This document shows, piece by piece, positions 15,078 through 22,349 of a stretch of 45,716 nucleotides of DNA. A program made the position numbers and the translations under genes. The notes under the pieces are model-generated. The model was not told the origin of the DNA, did no database searches, and saw only the letters and a list, made by a program, of their open reading frames with translations. How positions within the stretch are numbered: position 1 is the first letter of the stretch; each line of letters starts with the position of its first letter. The DNA is taken from assembly GCA_002448445.1 (NCBI GenBank), contig DJYC01000004.1, positions 1 through 45,716 of the forward strand, read 5' to 3'. The stretch comes from Treponema sp. UBA6988 (GTDB lineage Bacteria > Spirochaetota > Spirochaetia > Treponematales > Treponemataceae).

Positions 15078-16403
15078 ATGGGTTTGATTTCGGCAGCATT
15101 GGGTGCGGCAGGCGGAGTCCTTGCAGACCAGTGGAAAGAGTACTTTTACTGTGAGGCCTTGCCAAACGACGTGCTCATGGTAAAAGGCCAGAAGCGCGTA
15201 GGAAAGCGTTCCTCCAACACAAAGGGAACGGACAACATAATATCCAAGGGTTCTGTGATTGCGGTTGCAGACGGTCAGTGCATGATTATCGTAGACAACG
15301 GAAAAGTTGCGGAAATATGTGCAGAACCGGGCGAATTCGTATATGACTCTTCAACAGAACCATCCATTTTTGCGGGCAACCTCGGAGAAGGCATACTGGA
15401 CTCCTTCAAGGAATTTGGAAGGCGTTTTGGCTTTGGCGGAGAACCGGCAAAAGACCAGAGGGTTTATTATGTAAACACAAAGCAGGTTCTTGGCAACAAG
15501 TACGGAACCCCCAACTCAATTGCATTCCGCGTAGTTGACCAGAGGGCAAGAATTGATATGGACATAGGCATCAAATGCTTTGGTGAATACGTCTTCAAGA
15601 TTGTAGACCCAGTCCTATTCTATACAAACGTTGCTGCAAACGTTACAGAACAATATGCCCGCGCAGAAATTGAAGGCCAGATGAGGGAAGACCTCCTTCA
15701 TGCACTCCAGCCGGCATTTGCAGTCCTTTCGGAAAAGGGTATCCGCTATTCAGCACTTATGGGCCACACGGACGACATGGCGGAAATCCTTAACCAGAAG
15801 CTGTCTTCAAAGTGGGGCGACCAGTACGGAATCAAGCTCGTTTCCATAGCAATCGCATCGCTCAAGGCAAACGAAGAAGACGAAAAGAAGATCAAGCAGA
15901 TGCAGGAACGCGCTTCCTACACCGATCCTTCAATGCGCGACGCAATGATGGCAACTTCCATGGCAAACGCAATGGAAACTGCCGCCGGAAATTCGGCCGG
16001 TGCCGCAACAGGCTTCATGGGAATGGGCATGATGGGCGGCATGATGGGTGGCTACCAGTTCCAGCAGCAGGCGCAGCAAGTCCAGCAGCAACAGCCACAG
16101 CAGACACAGCAGCAGGCCCCGGCAGCAGGCGGATGGAAGTGTCCAAAGTGCGGCGCACAGGCAAGCGGAAAATTCTGCCCCGAATGCGGTGCACCAAAGC
16201 CAGAGGCAACGGCAGGATGGACATGCTCTTGCGGAACCGTAAACCAGGGTAAATTCTGCCAGAACTGCGGTGCAAAGAAACCGGCAGGGGCACCTCTCTA
16301 CAAGTGCGACAAGTGCGGCTGGGTTCCACCGGATCCACACAACCCGCCAAAATTCTGCCCAGAATGTGGCGACGTATTTGACGATTCAGATGTTCAGCAG
16401 TAA
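15078..16403 (+). CDS. SPFH-domain protein with three C-terminal zinc ribbons
   Basis: The product is 441 residues. Residues about 1-280 resemble the SPFH/virion-core-like proteins related to Bacillus YdjI: WKEYFYCEALPNDVLMVKGQ, VIAVADGQCMIIVDNGKVAE, VYYVNTKQVLGNKYGTPN. Residues 315-350 are Met/Gly-rich and then Gln-rich (QQQ runs). The tail has three Cys4 zinc ribbons: CPKCG..FCPECG, CSCG..FCQNCG and CDKCGW..FCPECG. There is no clear transmembrane segment. In the family these proteins are thought to associate with membranes and stress responses; the role here is unknown. AGGAG lies 6 bases before ATG. The gene stands alone, with its own promoter and terminator. Confidence 0.85.
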   Translation: MGLISAALGAAGGVLADQWKEYFYCEALPNDVLMVKGQKRVGKRSSNTKGTDNIISKGSVIAVADGQCMIIVDNGKVAEICAEPGEFVYDSSTEPSIFAGNLGEGILDSFKEFGRRFGFGGEPAKDQRVYYVNTKQVLGNKYGTPNSIAFRVVDQRARIDMDIGIKCFGEYVFKIVDPVLFYTNVAANVTEQYARAEIEGQMREDLLHALQPAFAVLSEKGIRYSALMGHTDDMAEILNQKLSSKWGDQYGIKLVSIAIASLKANEEDEKKIKQMQERASYTDPSMRDAMMATSMANAMETAAGNSAGAATGFMGMGMMGGMMGGYQFQQQAQQVQQQQPQQTQQQAPAAGGWKCPKCGAQASGKFCPECGAPKPEATAGWTCSCGTVNQGKFCQNCGAKKPAGAPLYKCDKCGWVPPDPHNPPKFCPECGDVFDDSDVQQ

Positions 16404-16427
16404 AAGGCTGTAGTAAAAAGAATTGCA

Positions 16428-16466
16428 GGCAGCTCCAGTTGTTTTGACTTGGGGCTGCCTTTTTTG
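16428..16466 (+). terminator. Rho-independent terminator of the SPFH gene
   Basis: GGCAGCTCC pairs with GGGGCTGCC, followed by TTTTTT, 25 bases after the stop codon at 16403. Confidence 0.85.
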
Positions 16467-16501
16467 TTGACATATCCTAGTATGGCAAATAACAATTAAC
16501 T

Positions 16502-16640
16502 GTCACCCTGAACTTGTTTCAGGGTCTGTTCCACCATTCATCTGTGGTTCGACAGTGTTCACCAACCGCTAACATCTATAGATTCCGAATCCACATTCGT
16601 AGCAAGTGCGTGCGAATGTGGCGTAGCAGTTCGGAATGAC
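16502..16640. repeat. Two dispersed palindromes
   Basis: GTCACCCTGAAC-TTGTTTCAGGGTC lies at 16502-16526. At 16581-16640 GATTCCGAA and TTCGGAATGAC enclose a second stem, CCACATTCG (16591-16599) with CGAATGTGG (16613-16621): one palindrome nested in another. Confidence 0.75.
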
Positions 16641-16676
16641 CAGTTATTTTATATTCGTTATACTAGAGCAGAAAAA

Positions 16677-16760
16677 GCCTAGCCGGGATTGGAGGGGGCG
16701 AAGCGTACCCGAAGGGTACCGGCCGCGAGGGTAAGCCCCGGAAAGCCCGTAATAAAAGGC
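16677..16760 (+). repeat. GC-rich dispersed element, short form
   Basis: Reads AGCCTAGCCGGGATTGGAGG, with a hairpin GTACCCGAAGGGTAC, then GCCCCGGAAAGCCCG. It is the same family as 6868-6944. It lies just 3' of the HAD gene (minus strand). Confidence 0.6.
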
Positions 16761-16808
16761 ATCCCGAAGGGCAGTAAAAAATGCAATACGCTCCAAAAAA
16801 TTCAGAAA

Positions 16809-17465
16809 TCAAAGATTAGCATACTCAATCAAAGATGGAAGCTTTTTTACATCCTCCGCACCGTCTACAAGCACAGCCCCCATGCCAAGTTCGAGCGGAA
16901 GGGCAAGGTCTATGTCGTACCGGTCGCCCACGCTAAGGCATTCTTCAAAGCTGGCACCGGTCTGCAAGGCGGCAAGTTCCAGCACTTCGCGGGCAGGCTT
17001 TGATTTTTTGCAGGTGTCAAGGCCAATAATCCGAGGAAGCGTTTTGTCTATGCCTATTGCGCAAAGGGTACACCGGGCAGCATCCACAGGATTGTTTGTT
17101 ACGCAGATAAGCTCGTATTTTTTGCCCAGGCTTTCAAGAACCGTCCTAAGTTCCGCATCCTGGCCAAGGTATTCTTCCGGGTGAAGGAGGGAATTGCGCC
17201 AGTTTATGCTTGTTTCTATGTCCACCCCAAAGGCTGTGAAGGTGTTGCCAAGGCTTATCTTTTTTCCTCCGTGCTCGTGGCCCCACTGCTTTCGGTAGGC
17301 GGCTATTTTTTCCCTGGCTTCCTGGTGGCTCATTCCGTTAAGGTCTGCAAAGTGGCGGATTTGTACGTCCACCTGCTCAAGCACAAAGGCCTGGTTTGTG
17401 TAGAGGGTTCCGTCTATGTCAAAGATTATCGTCTTTAAGTTTTTGGGTATCTTGTAAAGTTTCAT
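16809..17465 (-). CDS. HAD-superfamily hydrolase
   Basis: The product is 218 residues. Motif I is IIFDIDGTLY (nucleophile Asp and general acid Asp), motif II is LICVTNNP (Thr/Ser position), a conserved Lys lies near CKKSKPAREV, and motif IV is ECLSVGDRYDIDLALPLELG (acidic metal ligands). The helical cap between motifs I and II (about residues 25-95) is of the pyrimidine 5'-nucleotidase/Sdt1-like or phosphoglycolate phosphatase-like type. It should dephosphorylate a small metabolite; the substrate is not predictable. ATG is preceded by AGGAAAGG. The next gene on the strand, the FGGY kinase, ends 250 bp upstream across a hairpin element, so the HAD gene is probably transcribed separately. Confidence 0.85.
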   Translation of the reverse strand: MKLYKIPKNLKTIIFDIDGTLYTNQAFVLEQVDVQIRHFADLNGMSHQEAREKIAAYRKQWGHEHGGKKISLGNTFTAFGVDIETSINWRNSLLHPEEYLGQDAELRTVLESLGKKYELICVTNNPVDAARCTLCAIGIDKTLPRIIGLDTCKKSKPAREVLELAALQTGASFEECLSVGDRYDIDLALPLELGMGAVLVDGAEDVKKLPSLIEYANL

Positions 17466-17494
17466 CTAAAACCTTTCCTATTAGTTCGCTAGCA

Positions 17495-17638
17495 GAAATC
17501 AGGTTTGTGCTCCACTACCAGAAAAATCTGGCTGAAAATCCATGGTGCGAGGTAATAGGAATCTGACTCACTCCGTTCGCACCTCGCAAATGGATTTTCA
17601 TCCATATTTTTCTTCCCGTTGCGCACAAACCTGATTTC
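17495..17638. repeat. Large hairpin element, family 2 copy 1
   Basis: The arms begin GAAATCAGGTTTGTGC (17495) and end with its complement GCGCACAAACCTGATTTC (17638). Inside, AGAAAAATCTGGCTGAAAA pairs with the right arm TTTTCATCCATATTTTTCT. The centre TAATAGGAATCTGACTCACT resembles the centre of family 1. The second copy, in reverse orientation, is at 21591-21735. It fills the gap between the HAD and FGGY genes. Confidence 0.85.
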
Positions 17639-17714
17639 CACCTTCTTTGCATAAAAATGAATTTGGAAAAACAATTTCCATGAAGAAATTTGTTTTATCC
17701 TTCATGAATATGAG

Positions 17715-19895
17715 CTAAGAAACTTCCTGTGGTTCGTAGCAGACTTCCCTTTTGCAAACCGCAGCCGCCGCAGAATGTATGTCTTTGTAAAGCCCAAGTG
17801 CAAGAAGGGCAAAGACTGCATCCCCGGTAAGCTCCGCGTGAACAAGGCTCTGGGTGTAGAGCGTATAGCCCGTAACATTGGCCTTCATCTGGTTCCACAG
17901 GGCATTTTCCGCCTGACCGCCAGTTACGGTCATCTCTGTCTTTAGCGCAGGAACGGCACCGCTTTCTTCCGCCGCCCTCCGCAAAGCGTTAAGGCCATCG
18001 CGCACCATCATGGCAGTCTGCAGCATAAGGTACTTGCCCTGGTCAAGCTCCGCAAGAGAACCGTCGCTTTCCAAAAGAATTTGAACCATCTCGTCCAGGG
18101 AAATTGGTCTTGCGTAAAGGCGGCTAATCTTTTCTTTGTATGCGCAAAACCTTTCTCCGCTTTCTGGCAAAAGGACGCTGGCATTCCAAAGGCCCGGTAT
18201 TATGGAAGGAAGGGTCCTTATCCCCTGCCCCACCACCGGCTTTGATGTGCAAAGGTTTATTCCCTCGCTTGAACCGGCACGGTCGCAGAAAAGTCCTGCC
18301 CGTAGCGTGTTTGTTCCAACAAGTGCGCTAATAAAATCCGGCGCACCGCAAACAACAGGAATGCCATCTTTTACAAGGCCGACCGCACACTCACCTTCCC
18401 CGCCGCAAAGGAATTCTGCCGCTGTCTTTGTAAGGCTACCTGCTATGCTTGCGGGTGGCACAAATGATGGCAGTTTTTGCATGGCATCTTCCGCATCTTC
18501 TGCAGAAAGGCCTGCTTCTTCAAAACCGCCCTTGCTCCAATAGGCTTCCAAAAACCTTTTTTCCGGCAGTATGGAAACAGAAGCTCCTGTAAGAAGATAA
18601 ATCAAATATTCCGGGCCGGAAAAAACCGTGCAGTCTTTTTGCTGCCAGTAGCTGGGGAATTTTTTTGCAAAGCCCAGGATGCGGGGAATGTAAAGTGATT
18701 TTGTATTTGCAGAAGGAACTGCGGTGTTAGCGGCAGCACAGATGTTAGCGGTGTTGCCAGAAATGCCAGTGTTTGCAGAGGACGCTGCGGTGCCAAAAGC
18801 GCCAGCTGTGCCAGAAGCGCCCGTGTTAGCAAAAGAAACATCGGTGTCAGCGGTGTTAGCGGCGGCACAGATGTTAGCGGTGTCAGCGGTGTTAGCGGTG
18901 GCACAAATGTTAGCGGTGTTGCCAGAAATGCCAGTGTTTGCAGAGGAAGCTGCGGTACCAAAAGTGCCAGCTGTGTCAGAAGCGTCCGTGTTAGCAAAAG
19001 AAACATCGGTGTTAGCGGTGTTAGCGGTGCTAGCGGTGTTAGCGGTGCTAGCGCCAGCAGTGCCAGAGCTGCAATCAGTGTCAGCGGTGGCACAGATGTT
19101 AGCGGTGCTAGCGCCAGCTGTACCAGAACTGCAACCAGTGCCAGCAACTCCAGCCCCTGCCCCAAGTCCAAGGTCTGCGTTCCAAAGGAGTGTCTTTCCG
19201 TCCACCCCGCAAAGAGTGGGACCGTTTCCGCTTATGCAAATTGCATCGATGGAAATTTGTGTGCCCTGCCCAGAAATGCCAGTGTTTGCAGAGGACGCTG
19301 CGGTGCCAAAAGTGCCAGCTGTGCCAGAAGCGCCTGTGTTAGCAAAAGAAACACCAGTGCCAGCGGTGGCACTAATGTCAGCGGTGTTAGCGGTGGCACA
19401 AATGTTAGCGCTACCAGTGCCAGCAGTGCCAGAGCTGCAACCAGTGCCAGCAACTCCAGCCCCAGCCCCAAGTCCAAGGTCTGCGTTCCAAAGAAGAGTC
19501 TTTCCGTCCACCCCACAAAGAGTGGGACCGTTTCCGCTTATGCAAATTGCATCGATGGAAATTTGTGTGCCCTGCCCAGAAGCGCCCGTGTTAGCAAAAG
19601 AAACACCAGTGCCAGCGGTGGCACGAATGTCAGCACCACCAGTGCCAGCCGTGTTAGCAGAAACGCCAGCCGAGGCACGAATGTTAGCGGTGGCACAAAT
19701 GTCAGCACCACCACCGACAAAAGAAATGCAGCCAGCCAAAGCCTTCCGCAAAGCCCCAAGCCACTCCCCCGCCGCATGGTCTGTATAAAAAAGCCCAAAC
19801 TGCACCCGGCTAAAAGCAAGCACGCGCCCGCTAAAATCAACGAGCGCCGCCTTAAGCGAGGAAGTTCCAATGTCCGCACAAAAAACCGAATTCAA
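17715..19895 (-). CDS. FGGY-family carbohydrate kinase with large repeat insertion
   Basis: The product is 726 residues against about 500 for the family. Residues 1-58 form the first FGGY strand pair with the phosphate loop (FCADIGTSSLKAALVDFSG; HAAGEWLGALRKAL). The family signature IDAICISGNGPTLCGVDGK...LLWNAD occurs twice, about 102 residues apart. From about residue 398 the kinase resumes (YIPRILGFAKKFPSYWQQ; GPEYLIYLLTG) with GAPDFISALVGTN (catalytic base Asp) and MTVTGGQAENALWNQMKANV. Between residues 60 and 397 lies Ala/Asn/Thr-rich sequence built on the triplet A-N/D-T. It probably phosphorylates a sugar (xylulose-like), but activity is uncertain. TTG start one base after the prs stop: an operon. 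Confidence 0.8.
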   Translation of the reverse strand: MNSVFCADIGTSSLKAALVDFSGRVLAFSRVQFGLFYTDHAAGEWLGALRKALAGCISFVGGGADICATANIRASAGVSANTAGTGGADIRATAGTGVSFANTGASGQGTQISIDAICISGNGPTLCGVDGKTLLWNADLGLGAGAGVAGTGCSSGTAGTGSANICATANTADISATAGTGVSFANTGASGTAGTFGTAASSANTGISGQGTQISIDAICISGNGPTLCGVDGKTLLWNADLGLGAGAGVAGTGCSSGTAGASTANICATADTDCSSGTAGASTANTASTANTANTDVSFANTDASDTAGTFGTAASSANTGISGNTANICATANTADTANICAAANTADTDVSFANTGASGTAGAFGTAASSANTGISGNTANICAAANTAVPSANTKSLYIPRILGFAKKFPSYWQQKDCTVFSGPEYLIYLLTGASVSILPEKRFLEAYWSKGGFEEAGLSAEDAEDAMQKLPSFVPPASIAGSLTKTAAEFLCGGEGECAVGLVKDGIPVVCGAPDFISALVGTNTLRAGLFCDRAGSSEGINLCTSKPVVGQGIRTLPSIIPGLWNASVLLPESGERFCAYKEKISRLYARPISLDEMVQILLESDGSLAELDQGKYLMLQTAMMVRDGLNALRRAAEESGAVPALKTEMTVTGGQAENALWNQMKANVTGYTLYTQSLVHAELTGDAVFALLALGLYKDIHSAAAAVCKREVCYEPQEVS
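18706..19720. repeat. Coding minisatellite inside the FGGY kinase gene
   Basis: On the plus strand the 9-base word AGCGGTGTT (minus strand codons for Ala-Asn-Thr) recurs many times with variants such as AGCGGTGCT and AGCGGTGGC. Longer blocks (about 90-130 bp beginning near GTTGCCAGAAATGCCAGTG) recur around 18755, 18920 and 19270. A segment is duplicated at a period of exactly 306 bp (for example 19255 and 19561), in frame, with only a few changes. Several alternative frames on both strands lack stops here, a by-product of the repeat. Confidence 0.9.
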
Positions 19896-19896
19896 C

Positions 19897-21210
19897 TTAG
19901 GCTATCGGATCACAGTTGTTCTGAACCTTATTCTTTGCAGGAGGATCCTGAACCTGTGCATCCTTTGTTTCAGCAGGACGGCTGGCTTTTATAAGCTTAT
20001 CAATAATGGAACGGTTGTCCAGCAAGTCACCCAGCGACTGTTCGTGGTGCAGCCTTGTGATTACGTTTGCAAACAAACCGCTTACGTTTGTACTGATGTA
20101 CCATTCCCTGTTCAAAAGGTCTTCGTGGTAAACGGCATTCGTTCCGATTATGCGGTAGAAAAGCCCCTTCTGGTAAGCCTCATCAAAAAGCTGAATTGCA
20201 TTGCCGGTAAAGAAAGGAAGGCTTATGGCCGCAATAACCTTTGTAGCTCCCTGCTCGTGAAGGAATCCCATTGCCTTAAGCAAGGTTCCGCCCGTACCAA
20301 GCATGTCGTCTGCAAGGAATGCAACCTTACCCTTTACGTCCCCCAAAAGCTTTATGCTCTTGATGTTGGTGTTCTTTGCATCCTGCGTAACGATTGAATA
20401 GTCCCTTTCCTTGTAAATCATTGCAAGCGGCTTCTTAAGACCTGTTGCATAGAACTTATTGCGGTCAATAGCACCAGTGTCCGGGCTTACAACAACAAGG
20501 TCTTCCTTTGTAAGGTCAACAACCTTGGCAAGCTCGCGGATAATCTGGTAAGAAGCATGAAGGTTTTCAAGGTGGGTATGGCTAAAAGCGTTTACAATTT
20601 CGCGTGAATGAAGGTCAAGAGTAATAATGCGGCGCACTTCCATACTCTCGTAGATATGGCCCAGAAGAGCGGCAGTAAGACCCTCGCGCCCCTTCTTCTT
20701 GTGCTGGCGGCTGTATGGATAAACTGGAACAACAAGAGTAATCTGCCTTGCCCCAGCCTGACGCACTGCATCAATAGCAACCAGAAGACTCATAACGTGG
20801 TCGTTCACGCTAAGCTTCTGCACATTCTTTCCGTCGTTAAGGGGAATTGCCTCATGGTTCTCCACATCCTGGAAAATAAAAACATCCTTTCCACGGACAC
20901 ACTCGTTAAGCTCGCACTTGAACTCACCGTTTGCAAAATAGGTAAAGCGCGTGTTCACCTTAAAAACCGGCGGACGGTACTTGTCTATCTGACCGCGGAT
21001 GCACAAATCGCTTGTGTGCAAGTCGTTGTCAAGATTAATCTGCTGAACAAGTTCGCCCTTGTCCATGCTGTAACGTTTGGAAATAACATCGTTCTTCAAA
21101 GAAAAACGGTGCTTGTACATGTGACGCAAGTGAGTAATCACTTCGTTCGCGAAAGATTCCCCTCCGGGACACGCAACCACTGCAAGATTGGTAGGTTCAG
21201 AATACGGCAT
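19897..21210 (-). CDS. prs: Ribose-phosphate pyrophosphokinase (long form)
   Basis: The product is 437 residues and makes PRPP from ribose 5-phosphate and ATP for nucleotide, His and Trp synthesis. Visible motifs: FANGEFKCELNECVRGKDVF (substrate loop), VVPVYPYSRQHKKKGREGLT (ATP-binding flexible loop), IITLDLHSREIVNAF (metal site), and the PRPP-binding VAFLADDMLGTGGTLLKA. The length exceeds class I enzymes (about 315) by an N-terminal extension of about 70 residues and a C-terminal tail, as in other long spirochaete-type forms. ATG is preceded by AAGGGGA, with a strong promoter at 21240-21268. It is immediately followed by the FGGY kinase gene (1 base gap), so the two are co-transcribed; a shared pentose-phosphate theme is an inference. 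Confidence 0.92.
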   Translation of the reverse strand: MPYSEPTNLAVVACPGGESFANEVITHLRHMYKHRFSLKNDVISKRYSMDKGELVQQINLDNDLHTSDLCIRGQIDKYRPPVFKVNTRFTYFANGEFKCELNECVRGKDVFIFQDVENHEAIPLNDGKNVQKLSVNDHVMSLLVAIDAVRQAGARQITLVVPVYPYSRQHKKKGREGLTAALLGHIYESMEVRRIITLDLHSREIVNAFSHTHLENLHASYQIIRELAKVVDLTKEDLVVVSPDTGAIDRNKFYATGLKKPLAMIYKERDYSIVTQDAKNTNIKSIKLLGDVKGKVAFLADDMLGTGGTLLKAMGFLHEQGATKVIAAISLPFFTGNAIQLFDEAYQKGLFYRIIGTNAVYHEDLLNREWYISTNVSGLFANVITRLHHEQSLGDLLDNRSIIDKLIKASRPAETKDAQVQDPPAKNKVQNNCDPIA

Positions 21211-21239
21211 TATTCAATCCCCTTAAAAATTGATAATTC

Positions 21240-21268
21240 ATTATAGCGAATTACCCTAAGTTTATCAA
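21240..21268 (-). promoter_or_regulatory. Sigma-70-type promoter of prs
   Basis: On the minus strand TTGATA (21268-21263), a 17-base spacer and a perfect TATAAT (21245-21240) lie about 30 bases before the prs ATG. The predicted 5' leader is about 23 bases. Confidence 0.8.
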
Positions 21269-21320
21269 GCCACGGAAAAAGGCCTGTATTCTTATTCATT
21301 TTACGGACGAACCTTTAAAC

Positions 21321-21443
21321 GCTCTACCATTCATTTTCCCTCTAATTCGACAGACATGCCCATGCGCCACCGCCGTTCCGCCCTTCGCTACCGCTCATAC
21401 CGCCCTCCGTGCGGTACTGCCGGGGCTCCATGGCGGCGTAGGC
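21321..21443 (-). repeat. GC-rich dispersed intergenic element, copy 2
   Basis: On the minus strand it matches 218-339 closely at both ends (GGCCTACGCCGCCATGGAGC and GTCGAATTAG...TGGTAGAGC) but has different internal hairpin sequence (GCCCTCC.GTGCGGTAC). Confidence 0.75.
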
Positions 21444-21590
21444 CTCTGGGCTCCCCTGTCTCGCAACAAATAAATTATTTTCCTACACTTTCCACAAAAT
21501 TTTTACTATATTTAAACCATGTGCAAAAAAGACATAACAGAAAAAAATCATTAAACTCTTTTTTAAATCTATTCTTATGCAAAGCAACCG

Positions 21591-21735
21591 GAAATCAGTT
21601 TTGGGCGTAACGGGAAGCAAAATATGGCTGAAAATCCATTTGCGCGGAGCGAGCGAAGCGAGCGAAAGTCCTATTACCGCCGCACCATGGATTTTCAGAC
21701 AGATTTTGCTGGTAGTGGAGCCCAAAACTGATTTC
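21591..21735. repeat. Large hairpin element, family 2 copy 2
   Basis: The arms GAAATCAGTTTTGGGC (from 21591) and GCCCAAAACTGATTTC (to 21735) differ from the copy at 17495 by the same substitutions on both sides, so pairing is kept. The centre is GCGCGGAGCGAGCGAAGCGA. Homology with the other copy extends leftward through ATGCAAAG (about 21577). The element ends about 16 bp before the broken Rpn gene. Confidence 0.85.
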
Positions 21736-21751
21736 CGACTTCTGATAAAAA

Positions 21752-22333
21752 TACCCCGTTGCAACACTTGTGCTTTACTTTGGAACAGAGACAAAATGGA
21801 CTGCTCCCAAAAAGCTGCATGACTGCTTTAAGATTCCAGACAAGCTAAAGCTCTTTGTTAGTGACTACAAAATCAACGTCTTTAACATAGCATGGCTTAG
21901 CGACAAAACAATCAGCATGTTCAAAAGCGACTTTAAATTTGTAGCAAAATACTTCCAAACAAAGCGGAAAAACAAAAAATACAAGCCCACACACGAAGAA
22001 ATAAAACACGTTGACTCCCTGCTTAAGATGTTCTCAGCATTAACAGGTGACAATAAATTTGAAAAGTTGTATAATGAAGGTAACTACAAATACGTAAAAG
22101 GAGGTGTTACCATGTGCGAGATAGTCCAGAGCTTCATAGACGAAGGAATCGAACAGGGCAAGGCTCAAGGCATAGTTCAGGGCATAGCTCAAGGCAAGGC
22201 AGAAGAAAAAGCCCAACTCATCAGAAGAATGCTCGATGAAAATTTTGCAACCCCGCAGCAGATAGCAGGCCTCCTTAAAATCTCCGTAAGAGAAGTAAAG
22301 AAGCTCGCCTCCAAAATACCGGCAGAAGCCTAG
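21752..22333 (+). pseudogene. Rpn/PD-(D/E)XK recombination-promoting nuclease, N-terminally truncated
   Basis: The open frame starts abruptly with YPVATLVLYFGTETKW, then KKLHDCFKIPDKLKLFVSDY and the tail EQGKAQGIVQGIAQGKAEEK typical of Rpn/PDDEXK_2 family proteins. In intact members this segment follows a catalytic PD-(D/E)XK core of about 100 residues, which is missing here. Translation could begin at GTG 21770 and give 187 residues without the nuclease core. The break coincides with the end of the hairpin element at 21591-21735. The family is associated with transposase-like nucleases; this copy is probably inactive. The Gln-Gly-Lys/Ile repeats form a short coiled-coil-like helix. Confidence 0.75.
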
Positions 22334-22349
22334 GCCTTACACCATCTGC

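Noticed and set aside
18724..19788. A 354-residue plus-strand frame opposite the FGGY kinase
   Set aside because: It is made of the Val/Ala/Pro-rich shadow of the minus-strand repeats and has no domain or ribosome-binding site. The kinase motifs lie on the minus strand.
19257..19994. A 245-residue plus-strand frame in the same region
   Set aside because: Likewise a repeat by-product; its end runs across the prs-FGGY junction without any recognisable protein features.
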